Positions 6,119 through 14,121 of a stretch of 14,455 nt of DNA are shown one piece after another; the first letter of the stretch is position 1; each line of letters starts with the position of its first letter. Made by a program: the position numbers and the translations under genes. This DNA comes from Kiritimatiellia bacterium. Its GTDB lineage: Bacteria; Verrucomicrobiota; Kiritimatiellia; SLAD01. Where the stretch lies: NCBI GenBank assembly GCA_007125875.1, contig SLCI01000258.1, positions 1 to 14,455 on the forward strand. The letters are read 5' to 3'. The notes beneath the pieces are model-generated. The model had not been told where the DNA came from and did no database searches. It worked only from the letters and a program-made list of their open reading frames with translations.

Positions 6119-7219
6119 ATGAAAATAGATGAACGCATTCAAAATCATGCCCGTGTGCTCTCCCATTACAGTTGCGCAGCGGGCTCGAAAGAGATCATTA
6201 CGATTGATGGATCGCCGGAAGCCGAACCGCTGATTGTGGCCTGCCACGAGGAACTACTCAGAGCAGGGGCCTACCCCGCTGTGCGCATGACACCGGAATC
6301 CTGTTTGGAAAACCTCTTTGCGGATGGCAAGCCGCACCACTTTGATACCGTCAGCAAACTGGATCGCGCCACGGCGCGACAGGTCGACGGCTTAATCCGC
6401 ATTATGGCCTCGACCAATACGCGCTCGCTTTCCGGCGCCGACCCGAAACTACAGGCGCGGCTTTCGCGCGCCACACGGGGACTGCGTCAACAGTTGCTGA
6501 AAAAGAAATGGGTACTGACCCTCCACCCCACCAAGGCGTATGCGCAGGATGCCGATATGAGCTTGAGCGCTTTTACCGACTTTGTGTATGCGGCGGTGCA
6601 CGCGGATCAGGATGATCCCGTTCGCGCGTGGCGCGATCAGATGAAGCGGCAAGCCAACTTGATTCGCACGATCAAGGGCGCCGATCAGATCCGGATTGTC
6701 GGACCCGACACGGAACTGACGTTGTCGGTCAAAGATCGCACGTTCATTAACTCCTGCGGCAAACACAACATGCCCTGCGGCGAAATATTTACCGGCCCCG
6801 TCGAGAATTCGGCAGAGGGCTACATCCGCTACGATTATCCCGTCGTCCATGCGGGCCGCGAAATCGACGGTATCCGGCTGGTGTTCCGAAAGGGTAAAGT
6901 CGTGGAGGCCTCCGCCGAAAAGAACGAGGCCTTTCTGTTGCAGATGCTCGACATGGATCCCGGCGCGCGTCGGCTGGGCGAGTTGGGGATCGGCACGCAT
7001 TACGGCATCCAGCAATTCATCAAGAACATCCTGTTTGATGAGAAGATTGGCGGCAGCATCCATCTGGCGTTGGGCCAATCGTATGCCGAGACCGGCGGAC
7101 GTAATCGCTCGGCGCTGCATTGGGACATGATCAAGGACCTGCGGAATGGCGGCTCAATTTACGTGGACGGTAAGCTGCTCCAGAAGGACGGTCGCTTCGT
7201 GCGCGGCTTCAAAAGCTGA
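6119..7219 (+). CDS. M29-family metallo-aminopeptidase
   Basis: This 366-aa protein fits the M29 aminopeptidases (AmpS/PepS/aminopeptidase T type), cytoplasmic dimeric enzymes that remove N-terminal residues using two metal ions. By position in conserved motifs, the metal ligands are probably E222 (MPCGEIFTGP), E288 (GELGIGTHYG), H315 (GSIHLALGQSY), H334 and D336 (SALHWDMI), with catalytic Tyr322. All are present, so the enzyme should be active. The length is slightly below the ~400-410 aa common in the family, mainly in the N-terminal half. The gene lies 39 bases after glpK and 8 bases before the MFS gene. The region before the ATG shows no good Shine-Dalgarno site, so translation may depend on coupling. 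Confidence 0.92.
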   Translation: MKIDERIQNHARVLSHYSCAAGSKEIITIDGSPEAEPLIVACHEELLRAGAYPAVRMTPESCLENLFADGKPHHFDTVSKLDRATARQVDGLIRIMASTNTRSLSGADPKLQARLSRATRGLRQQLLKKKWVLTLHPTKAYAQDADMSLSAFTDFVYAAVHADQDDPVRAWRDQMKRQANLIRTIKGADQIRIVGPDTELTLSVKDRTFINSCGKHNMPCGEIFTGPVENSAEGYIRYDYPVVHAGREIDGIRLVFRKGKVVEASAEKNEAFLLQMLDMDPGARRLGELGIGTHYGIQQFIKNILFDEKIGGSIHLALGQSYAETGGRNRSALHWDMIKDLRNGGSIYVDGKLLQKDGRFVRGFKS

Positions 7220-7227
7220 CCCGGGCG

Positions 7228-8448
7228 ATGCCGATGGATAACTGGGAAAAGACCTATCTCAATATCTGGATCGCCCAGTTCACCTCCATCATGGGCTTCG
7301 CGTTCGCGTTGCCGTTTGCGCCCTTTTACATCCAGGAACTTGGCGTCACCGATCCGGCGGAGGTAAAGATTTGGGTTGGCCTATTTGCCGCTGCCACCCC
7401 GCTATCGCTGGCGATCTTCTCACCGCTGTGGGGCGCGGCATCCGATCGCTTTGGGCATCGCTTGATGATGCTGCGGGCCAACTTCTCGGCCGTCGTGGTG
7501 CTGGCATTGATGGGCCTAGTGAACAGTGTTGAGGCATTGATCGCCTTGCGCTTTTTGCAAGGCGCGTTCACGGGCACCTTGACGGCCTCTCAAATCATGG
7601 TGGCGGCGCATGCGCCATCGGATCGTAGCGGTCGGGCGTTGGGCTCGTTGACCGCAGCGGTGTTCTCGGGCGCGATGTTTGGGGCGGCGCTGGGCGGACT
7701 CTTCTCGGAGTGGTTGGGCTATCGCGCGGTATTCTTTGTCGGATCCGGTTTACTGTTTCTGTCCGCCTGCTTGATTCTGTTCGGCACGCGCTCGCTCAAA
7801 CAGCCCCCCACCCCAGCGACGGAATCCAATAACGAACGTCCCGCTCAGACCTCGCGCCAAGCGTTTTGGCTGGCGTTGCCGATTTTGTTACTGATCGTCG
7901 GCGTGTCGTACGTGCGCCAGTTCGACATGGCGATGTTGCCGCTCCTGGTGCAGGAAATTCATGGCAAACTGGACGGCGTTTCCATGTGGACGGGGGCCTT
8001 GTTGGCGATCAGTAGTATTGCGGGTATGTTGTCCGGCGTGTTGCTGGGGCGAATGGCGGATCGCATGCATCCGGCACGGCTCGGGATCGGGTCCGCCTTC
8101 ATCGCGGCGGTGGCGATGATCCCGCACGCCTTTGCGACCGCCGTCTGGATGCTGTTCCCGGCGCGCTTTGCGATGATGTTTTGTTCCGGCGGCTTGGAGG
8201 CCATCACGCAAATCTGGTTGGCCAAGACGACTCCGCAGCGGCATCGCGGCATCATTTTTGGTTGGGCGAGTACGGCCCGCGCGATCGGTTGGGTGGCCGC
8301 ACCGTTGTCTAGCGGCGCGATCGGCGCAGCGTTTGGGATTCGTCCTGTGTATGTGGTGGGCTCGGTGCTGTTCCTGCTGATCATCCCGTTGATGTGGATC
8401 ACCGTTCAACGCAGCCGGGCGAATGAGACGGCGGAAGATGGGGTGTGA
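7228..8448 (+). CDS. MFS transporter, DHA1 multidrug-efflux type
   Basis: This 406-aa integral inner-membrane protein has about 12 hydrophobic segments in two halves, with a hydrophilic loop near residues 190-210. Motif A of the major facilitator superfamily is seen as GAASDRFGHRLMM (69-81) between helices 2 and 3, and a weaker counterpart GRMADRMHPARLGI appears in the second half. This build is typical of drug/proton antiporters and related exporters; the substrate cannot be told from sequence. It follows the M29 gene by 8 bases. ATG 7228 and ATG 7234 are both possible starts, as neither has a strong Shine-Dalgarno site. Being next to a peptidase it might move peptides or amino acids, but that is speculation. 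Confidence 0.93.
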   Translation: MPMDNWEKTYLNIWIAQFTSIMGFAFALPFAPFYIQELGVTDPAEVKIWVGLFAAATPLSLAIFSPLWGAASDRFGHRLMMLRANFSAVVVLALMGLVNSVEALIALRFLQGAFTGTLTASQIMVAAHAPSDRSGRALGSLTAAVFSGAMFGAALGGLFSEWLGYRAVFFVGSGLLFLSACLILFGTRSLKQPPTPATESNNERPAQTSRQAFWLALPILLLIVGVSYVRQFDMAMLPLLVQEIHGKLDGVSMWTGALLAISSIAGMLSGVLLGRMADRMHPARLGIGSAFIAAVAMIPHAFATAVWMLFPARFAMMFCSGGLEAITQIWLAKTTPQRHRGIIFGWASTARAIGWVAAPLSSGAIGAAFGIRPVYVVGSVLFLLIIPLMWITVQRSRANETAEDGV

Positions 8449-8514
8449 GCGATTGAGGTCGGGCGCTTACACCATTAGCCATTGCTTTTCTGTTCATTCT
8501 CGTGGCAACACGGA

Positions 8515-8782
8515 GAGGCTATCTCAAAACCTGGCTCATCCTGGATTTGGGGATGCGGTTCACCTCCTCCATGAAGCAGCGGTAGGGCGAGGCTGCCTGC
8601 CCGCCTCTGGAGGGTCTCGCCGAGCCGCTGGAGCAGGCACAAGATCAAGGATCTGCCCATGTTCGGATCAGACTCACGGCTCATCCAGAGGATTCGCCCT
8701 ACCAAACCGGGACGAGACTTAATTGATTTGAAATGGGGCGAGATATCTCGCGGCAACACGAGCCGGGTTTTGAGACAGCCTC
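8515..8782. mobile_element. MITE-like element with 23-bp terminal inverted repeats
   Basis: The left end, GAGGCTATCTCAAAACC then TGGCTC (8515-8537), is the reverse complement of the right end (8760-8782) with only two mismatches in 23. CGGA occurs immediately outside both ends (8511-8514 and 8783-8786) and may be a 4-bp target duplication. Inside are GGTAGGGCGA (8581-8590) with its inverse at 8694-8703, a nested stem (CAGCGG/CCGCTG and GGCGAG/CTCGCC, 8577-8630) and a perfect 14-bp palindrome GCGAGATATCTCGC at 8738-8751. At 268 bp it is too short for a transposase. Ends of the GAGGCTGTCTCAAAA type recall IS1182-like elements, which is a recollection, not a search result. It may be a non-autonomous derivative. 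Confidence 0.55.
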
Positions 8783-8900
8783 CGGAGGTTGCCCCTCCAG
8801 CGCACATGGGAAAGAGCGTGTTTTGAGCTGAAGGCGGGAACAAGCACGGTACTCGCTCCCCTCGCCTTCTTCACTTCCTCCTTCCGAAGAAACTTGTGCG

Positions 8901-8921
8901 CCAGCGGGAGAAGCCCGCTGG
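8901..8921. repeat. Perfect 8-bp hairpin
   Basis: CCAGCGGG (8901-8908) pairs with CCCGCTGG (8914-8921) around AGAAG. It lies downstream of both convergent genes but has no T-run on either side, so it is not a classical rho-independent terminator. Confidence 0.5.
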
Positions 8922-8990
8922 GGGCATCCGAAGCAAGGCTGTTGGGGTGTGACGGCTCGATGGGAAGCTCGGCCTTTTATCTTCCCTCGC

Positions 8991-9734
8991 TTAAAGGTCC
9001 TCGAAGCGGCGGACCCAGCGCACATCGCTGAAAAAGGCATCCGCATTGAAGAGATGCTCCGGGATCGATGTGTTGGCTGCGTAGTTACTGATCCGGACGG
9101 TTTCCCGACTCTCTAAACCACCCAGCTGGAAGCGGCCGCGATGAACCATTGGGATCCAGACGCCTTCGATCACTTCCTCGAACGCTTCAAAATCGATTTC
9201 ACCGGTCCTGCGCTCGTGATTTTCAGCATCAAATAACTCCAGTCGCCCCAGACGCCCCTCTTCGTCCGCATGCAGAACCACAAATACGTGTTCAGCGGCA
9301 TAACCACGACGTAATGGAAAGGCATCATGTTCAGGCTCAAGCTCGATTTCCTCAGCGTCACCTATGCGAAAGAGGTGTTCCATCACGGTACCGGGCACGC
9401 GCCGCAGATTATCGATCATATTCTGATCGAGCTCCGCGATTGGGCGCCGAAATCCACGATGTTGCCCCTCATTATGCTGAAACATCACTTCGCCGTCAGC
9501 GATGATGCGACGCGGTAACGGGGCATGATTCTCGACATGCAGCCGGTCCGGTCGGGCATAGTAGACGCGGCTCAGCCAGCGCATGCGTCCGTCATCGTTC
9601 GACAAGTCGCGTCGAACATCACAGGTGACCGTCTCAACCTGCTCATAACGAGCGATTAATGCGTCTACAAGCCGCTCCGCACTGGCTGTTTGGAAGGCAA
9701 TAAAGAACAAGGTAAAGCAAATTAAGATGCGCAT
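8991..9734 (-). CDS. LolA-like periplasmic protein
   Basis: The 247-aa product starts with a signal peptide (MRILICFTLFFIAFQTASA, then ERLVDALIARYEQ). The mature part reads like a LolA/LolB-fold protein: an initial helix, then beta strands with YYARPDRLHVENH, RRIIADGEVMFQHN and later EEVIEGVWIPMVHRGRF. This matches the pattern in outer-membrane lipoprotein carriers and related exported lipid-binding proteins. It is longer than E. coli LolA (about 180 mature residues). I chose ATG 9734 because AAGGGA lies just upstream and the signal peptide begins there; a start at 9782 would add 16 residues before it. It is divergent from the V-ATPase operon across a 106-bp gap. Whether it is the true lipoprotein carrier or a paralogue cannot be decided here. 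Confidence 0.65.
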   Translation of the reverse strand: MRILICFTLFFIAFQTASAERLVDALIARYEQVETVTCDVRRDLSNDDGRMRWLSRVYYARPDRLHVENHAPLPRRIIADGEVMFQHNEGQHRGFRRPIAELDQNMIDNLRRVPGTVMEHLFRIGDAEEIELEPEHDAFPLRRGYAAEHVFVVLHADEEGRLGRLELFDAENHERRTGEIDFEAFEEVIEGVWIPMVHRGRFQLGGLESRETVRISNYAANTSIPEHLFNADAFFSDVRWVRRFEDL

Positions 9735-9840
9735 GGGATCCCTTCTAATAAAATCGTTGCATCCGACCATTATTTCAGGCATTTACTACAAGCGGAGTTT
9801 GACTCCTCCACCACTCATTTTTTAAAGGAGTAGCGTTCTA
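9735..9840. promoter_or_regulatory. Divergent intergenic region before the V-ATPase operon
   Basis: These 106 bases must hold the promoters for the LolA-like gene (minus) and probably the ATPase operon (plus). A short hairpin GGAGT-TTG-ACTCC lies at 9794-9806, and the Shine-Dalgarno site AAAGGAG (9824-9830) of subunit E sits 10 bases before its ATG. TTGCAT (9757-9762) with TTTACT (9782-9787) is a weak sigma-70-like pair at a poor 19-base spacing, so no promoter is assigned firmly. Confidence 0.4.
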
Positions 9841-10491
9841 ATGGCGGAAGATCTACAGCATTTAATTGATAAAATCCAATCTGAAGCGGTCAGTAAAGCA
9901 GAATCACAAGCCGCAGACATACAGTCGAAAGCAAAAGAGAAAGCCGCCGCCATTGTTAAAGAGGCCGAAGAAAAGGCCGCATCGCTGATTGCTAAAGCCG
10001 AAGTCGATGCCCAACAATATACCGAACGCAGCATCCGCACACTCGAACAGGTTGGTCGCGATCTGTTGATCTCGATTGGGCAAGGTGTCGAAAACATTCT
10101 CTCGGATTTGGTGGGCGAGTCGCTCGATGAAGCGATGTCGATCGATGTGGTTCAGCAAATGCTTGTGCATATGGCCGACAATTACATTTCGCGAGGCGGC
10201 AAAGAGCGTCGCATGGAAGTGCTGGTTAGCCCGGACGACCAAAAGCAACTGATTAAATTTTATTCCGATCGCTACCGCAGCAAGCTCGGCGAATCGATTG
10301 AGATTCGTCCTGATAAAGCGGTATCGAAAGGGTTCCGGGTCTCGTTTGTTGATGAGCATGCCCGGCACGACTTCAGCAAAGAGGCGATCGCGGAGGCGCT
10401 CTCGAATTTCCTGCGCCCGCACTTGAGCGAAATTATTTTGCGCGTTGCCCACGAAGACCGTAATAACGCATCGACGCGAGGCGCAGATTAA
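9841..10491 (+). CDS. atpE: V/A-type ATPase subunit E (peripheral stalk)
   Basis: This 216-aa protein is the E subunit, which forms the peripheral stalk that holds the A3B3 head still against the membrane part. Residues about 5-75 are a long Ala/Lys/Glu-rich amphipathic helix (AESQAADIQSKAKEKAAA), the expected right-handed coiled coil; the rest is the compact C-terminal domain that contacts subunit B. It is the first gene of the operon, followed two bases later by the DUF2764 gene, as in Chlamydia and related bacteria. A separate partner G/H subunit is not seen in the window. The AAAGGAG ribosome site supports the start. Confidence 0.85.
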   Translation: MAEDLQHLIDKIQSEAVSKAESQAADIQSKAKEKAAAIVKEAEEKAASLIAKAEVDAQQYTERSIRTLEQVGRDLLISIGQGVENILSDLVGESLDEAMSIDVVQQMLVHMADNYISRGGKERRMEVLVSPDDQKQLIKFYSDRYRSKLGESIEIRPDKAVSKGFRVSFVDEHARHDFSKEAIAEALSNFLRPHLSEIILRVAHEDRNNASTRGAD

Positions 10492-10493
10492 TA

Positions 10494-11030
10494 ATGGCCT
10501 ACTATCTCGTAGCCAGCTTGCCCACACTTGAATTGGGTGAACCCGCGCCGCTGACACCGGATCAGCTCCTCTTTCAGTGTCAGGGCGTTCTGTCGTCCGA
10601 TGATTGGGCGGAGCTCTCTTTGGTGCTGGAAGGACGGTTGGACGAGGCCACCTCGGATTTCGCCGCGTGGTGGCGTAATGTGGACGCCCAAATTCGCAAT
10701 CAGGTGGCCCGCCATCGCGCCGGCTTACTGCATGTCGAAGCGCGCTCGTATCAACGCATGCACAGCGGCTATGAGGTCGCCGTTGAAGAAGGCGTCGCGG
10801 ATGCCCTCACCCATCGCCAGCCGCTCGATCGGGAATTGGCATTGGATCGCTGTCGCTGGATCGCGCTGGAAGAGCGCACTCGCCTTCAGCCGTTTAGCTT
10901 TGAGCAAGTGCTAGCCTACGCATTGCAATTGCGGATGCTGGACCGGTGGACCGGATTGACGGACGAGGATGGTCTAAAGAAAATCGAATCATTTATAACG
11001 GAATACGCTGAAAAGGCGCTGGAATCATAA
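10494..11030 (+). CDS. DUF2764 family V-ATPase-associated protein
   Basis: The product has 178 aa and begins AYYLVASLPTLELGE, the characteristic N-terminus of the DUF2764 family, which is found between subunits E and A in bacterial V/A-ATPase operons. It is mostly helical, with no signal peptide or membrane segment, so it is cytoplasmic. The C-terminal part LRMLDRWTGLTDEDGLKKIE recalls a helical segment near the end of stalk subunit C proteins. It may therefore replace subunit C (or C plus F), which couple rotor to membrane ring and are missing between E and B here. That role is inference from position. The gene is 2 bases after atpE and 14 bases before atpA. Confidence 0.8.
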   Translation: MAYYLVASLPTLELGEPAPLTPDQLLFQCQGVLSSDDWAELSLVLEGRLDEATSDFAAWWRNVDAQIRNQVARHRAGLLHVEARSYQRMHSGYEVAVEEGVADALTHRQPLDRELALDRCRWIALEERTRLQPFSFEQVLAYALQLRMLDRWTGLTDEDGLKKIESFITEYAEKALES

Positions 11031-11044
11031 CGGTTGGGTGGTGC

Positions 11045-12778
11045 ATGAGTACGAACACTGGACAAATAATTGGAATTAACGGCAACCTGATCAGCGTTCG
11101 TTTTGATCAAGCGATTGTCAAAAACGAAGTGGGTTACGCCGTCGTCGGTGACACCAAGTTGAAAGCGGAGATCATCCGTATTCGCGGAAACTCAGCGGAG
11201 ATGCAGGTCTTTGAAGACACGACCGGGCTGAGCATCGGCGATGCGGTGGAATTCAGCGGTGAGATGCTTTCGGTGCAGCTCGGCCCCGGCCTGCTGACTC
11301 AGATTTATGATGGACTGCAAAATCCGCTGCCCGCTCTGGCGGCTGAGTGTGGCTTCTTCCTGCAACGCGGCAAATACTTGGCCCCGCTCGATCCCGACAA
11401 GAAGTGGTCCTTCACCGCTGTCGCGAAGGTGGGCGATACGGTGCAAGCGGGCGACACCTTGGGCAACGTGCCTGAGGGTATTTATGATCACAGGATTATG
11501 GTACCGCTGCGCTTCCGCGGAGAATTTACCGTCGAAGAGATCAAGGCGAATGGCGACTACACGATTCATACGGTCATTGCGAAATTAAAAGATGAGCGCG
11601 GTGATGTGCGTGAAGTCACCATGGTGCAAACCTGGCCGGTGAAACGCCCGATCAATGTGTATAGCGAGCGTCTGCGCCCCACCGAACCCTTGGTCACCAA
11701 GGTACGAACTGTGGACACGTTGTTCCCGGTAGCGCGTGGCGGCACGTTTTGTGTGCCGGGCCCCTTCGGTGCGGGCAAGACCGTGCTGCAGCAAATCACG
11801 AGTCGTCACGCCGAGGTCGACATTGTGATCATCGCCGCCTGCGGCGAGCGCGCCGGCGAAGTGGTCGAAACACTGCGCGAATTCCCCGAGCTTACCGACC
11901 CGCGTACCGGCAAGAGTTTGATGGAGCGTACCTTAATTATCTGTAACACCAGCTCAATGCCGGTGGCGGCACGTGAAGCATCGGTCTACACCGCCGTCAC
12001 GATCGCCGAGTACTACCGCCAAATGGGCTTGAATGTGCTGCTACTGGCTGATTCCACTTCGCGTTGGGCACAAGCGTTGCGCGAAGTGTCCGGTCGATTG
12101 GAAGAGATCCCGGGCGAAGAAGCATTCCCGGCCTATCTGGAATCCGTCATTGCGTCCTTCTATGAGCGAGGCGGCGTGGTGAAGCTGCGCGATGGATCGA
12201 TCGGTTCGGTCACCATTGGCGGCACGGTCAGTCCGGCGGGCGGCAACTTTGAGGAGCCCGTCACGCAAAGCACGCTTAAAGTGGTGGGCGCATTTCACGG
12301 TTTATCCCGCGAACGCTCCGATGCCCGCCGCTATCCAGCCATTGCTCCGCTCGACAGTTGGAGCAAATACCCCAGTGTGGTTTCAGATGATGACGTTTCG
12401 ACCGCACGCAAGGCATTGCGAGACGGAAACGAAATTAATCAAATGATGAAGGTGGTCGGCGAGGAAGGCACATCGATTGACGATTTTGTGGTCTACCTGA
12501 AGTCCGAGTACATCGATAACGTTTACTTGCAGCAGGACGCCTTCAACGAGGTGGATGCCGCGACCAACGCAGAACGTCAACAATATGTCTTCAACCGCAT
12601 CGTGAAGATCGTCCGCACCGCCATGTCGTTCGACGACAAGGAAGCGGCACGGCGCTTCTTCCAATCGCTGACACAGTTGACCAAGGATTGGAATCGCGTT
12701 CGGATGGATGAGGAAGGCTTTAAGTCGATAGAGGCAAAGATTGAAGGAATGATCACGGAGGTCACGGATTATGCATAA
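11045..12778 (+). CDS. atpA: V/A-type ATPase catalytic subunit A
   Basis: This 577-aa protein is the catalytic subunit of the V/A-ATPase head; it hydrolyses or synthesises ATP at the interface with B. An N-terminal beta-barrel (about 1-70) is followed by the A-specific bulge domain (about 110-185). The nucleotide domain has P-loop GPFGAGKT (239-246), the catalytic-Glu motif CGERAGEV (E268), PVAAREASVYTAVTIAEYY (306-324) and Walker B VLLLADSTSRWA (331-342, D336). The ~60-aa helical C-terminal region follows. The P-loop form with Pro and Ala fits the chlamydial/spirochaetal branch. All key residues are intact. Its last 8 bases overlap atpB, a sign of translational coupling. Coupling ion (H+ or Na+) cannot be told without subunit K. 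Confidence 0.97.
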   Translation: MSTNTGQIIGINGNLISVRFDQAIVKNEVGYAVVGDTKLKAEIIRIRGNSAEMQVFEDTTGLSIGDAVEFSGEMLSVQLGPGLLTQIYDGLQNPLPALAAECGFFLQRGKYLAPLDPDKKWSFTAVAKVGDTVQAGDTLGNVPEGIYDHRIMVPLRFRGEFTVEEIKANGDYTIHTVIAKLKDERGDVREVTMVQTWPVKRPINVYSERLRPTEPLVTKVRTVDTLFPVARGGTFCVPGPFGAGKTVLQQITSRHAEVDIVIIAACGERAGEVVETLREFPELTDPRTGKSLMERTLIICNTSSMPVAAREASVYTAVTIAEYYRQMGLNVLLLADSTSRWAQALREVSGRLEEIPGEEAFPAYLESVIASFYERGGVVKLRDGSIGSVTIGGTVSPAGGNFEEPVTQSTLKVVGAFHGLSRERSDARRYPAIAPLDSWSKYPSVVSDDDVSTARKALRDGNEINQMMKVVGEEGTSIDDFVVYLKSEYIDNVYLQQDAFNEVDAATNAERQQYVFNRIVKIVRTAMSFDDKEAARRFFQSLTQLTKDWNRVRMDEEGFKSIEAKIEGMITEVTDYA

Positions 12779-14105
12779 GGTGTACACGAAACTAGATCGC
12801 ATCGCGGGCAACGTGATCAGCCTCGAGGCGGACAATGTAACCTATCGCGAGTTGGCATTGGTCAATACCGAACAGGGCTCCTCGTTGGCGCAGGTGATTC
12901 GTATTGAAGGGTCACGAGTTTTCCTACAGGTATTTGCTGGCGGACGCGGTGTATCCACTGCGGCCGAGGTGCGCTTTCTCGGGCGCGTCATGCAGGTCCC
13001 CTTCTCCGAAGCGTTGCTGGGCCGAATCTTTACGGGCTCTGGCGATCCGCGCGATAAAGGCCCGTCGATTACGCAGAATATGATTCCGATCGGTGGCCCG
13101 TCGGTGAATCCGGCCAAACGCATCATTCCCCGGAACATGGTGCGGACGGGTATTCCAATGATTGACGTATTCAACACACTGGTTGAATCGCAAAAGCTGC
13201 CGATCTTCTCGATGGCCGGCGAGCCATACAATCCGTTGCTCGCTCGAATCGCGCTACAGGCGGAAGTCGATGTCATCATTCTGGGCGGCATGGGTCTGAA
13301 GCACGACGACTACTTGACCTTCCGCGACACCTTGGAGGAGCAAGGCGCATTATCGCGTACCGTCATGTTTGTACATACAGCCGCCGACCCCACCGTCGAA
13401 TGTTTGCTGGTGCCCGATGTCTCCCTAGCGGTGGCCGAGCAATTCGCGCTGCAAGGCAAGCGCGTGCTTGTGCTCCTGACCGATATGACCAATTTCGCCG
13501 ATGCGCTTAAAGAAATCGCCATTACCATGGAACAAATTCCGGCCACGCGCGGGTATCCGGGCGATTTGTATAGCCAGCTCGCCTCGCGGTATGAAAAGGC
13601 GGTCGATTTCGAAGGCGCTGGCTCCATCACCTTACTGGCCGTCACAACGATGCCTGGCGATGATGTTACGCACCCGGTACCGGACAACACCGGCTACATC
13701 ACCGAGGGGCAATTCTATCTCCGCAACGGCCGGATTGAGCCGTTCGGTTCGTTGAGCCGACTGAAGCAGTTGGTGAATGACAAAACCCGAGAGGATCATC
13801 GGGCCATCATGAGCTTGATGATTCAGCTCTTCGCTTCGTACCGCGAGACGCTTGAGAAACAGTCGATGGGCTTCCGCATGAGTACGTGGGATCAGAAGCT
13901 CTTGAAGTATGGACATCGCTTTGAGCAGGAAATGATGGATCTGAGTGTGAACATCCCACTGGAGAAGGCGCTGGACTTGGGCTGGGCTATTCTGGCGGAT
14001 TGTTTCGATCCGGAAGAAACGGGGGCCCCCTCCAAGCTGATCGATAAGTTCTGGCCGAAGCCACGTGCGGAAAAAGCCGAGAAAGCAGAAGCACCAGCCT
14101 CGTAA
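12771..14105 (+). CDS. atpB: V/A-type ATPase subunit B
   Basis: This 444-aa protein is the non-catalytic nucleotide-binding subunit that alternates with A in the head. It lacks a true P-loop: the equivalent site reads FSMAGEPYNPLLARIA (about 146-161), as expected for B. Conserved B features include VRTGIPMIDVFNTLVESQKLP (starting near 124), LLTDMTNFADALKE (235-248), ATRGYPGDLYSQLASRYE (258-275) and GSLSRL, with Arg330 probably reaching into the catalytic site of A. It is close in length to the ~435-aa B proteins of Chlamydia and Borrelia and shorter than archaeal ones. The C-terminal tail is Lys/Glu/Ala rich. GGAGG at 12757-12761 lies inside atpA, 9 bases before the ATG, and the two genes overlap by 8 bases. 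Confidence 0.97.
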   Translation: MHKVYTKLDRIAGNVISLEADNVTYRELALVNTEQGSSLAQVIRIEGSRVFLQVFAGGRGVSTAAEVRFLGRVMQVPFSEALLGRIFTGSGDPRDKGPSITQNMIPIGGPSVNPAKRIIPRNMVRTGIPMIDVFNTLVESQKLPIFSMAGEPYNPLLARIALQAEVDVIILGGMGLKHDDYLTFRDTLEEQGALSRTVMFVHTAADPTVECLLVPDVSLAVAEQFALQGKRVLVLLTDMTNFADALKEIAITMEQIPATRGYPGDLYSQLASRYEKAVDFEGAGSITLLAVTTMPGDDVTHPVPDNTGYITEGQFYLRNGRIEPFGSLSRLKQLVNDKTREDHRAIMSLMIQLFASYRETLEKQSMGFRMSTWDQKLLKYGHRFEQEMMDLSVNIPLEKALDLGWAILADCFDPEETGAPSKLIDKFWPKPRAEKAEKAEAPAS

Positions 14106-14121
14106 GTAACTCGAAACCAAC

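Larger units (their letters stand above)
8449..8990. other. Gene-free spacer with inverted-repeat element
   Basis: The 542 bases between the convergent MFS and LolA-like genes contain a MITE-like element (8515-8782) and a further ~200 bases with hairpins. Several minus-strand frames are open: 8475-8843 with an ATG, and 8722-8976 (85 codons, no Met), which crosses the right end of the element and gives a Lys/Arg-rich stretch with AHKFLRKEEVKKARGAS. None has Shine-Dalgarno support or recognisable similarity, and I do not call them genes. This sequence shares no blocks with the repeats at 1371-1866 and 3559-4564. Confidence 0.65.

Noticed and set aside
8475..8843. 122-codon minus-strand gene covering the MITE-like element
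   Set aside because: It lacks a ribosome site, spans both inverted ends and shows no recognisable family; the frame is likely open by chance in GC-rich structured DNA.
8901..8921. Rho-independent terminator between the convergent MFS and LolA-like genes
   Set aside because: The stem is strong but no T-run follows it on either strand.
8896..8990. 5' end of a group II intron (GTGCG followed by a GC hairpin)
   Set aside because: GTGCG and one hairpin are too little. No domain V, no maturase and no intron 3' end are seen, and the sequence runs into the LolA-like gene within about 95 bases.
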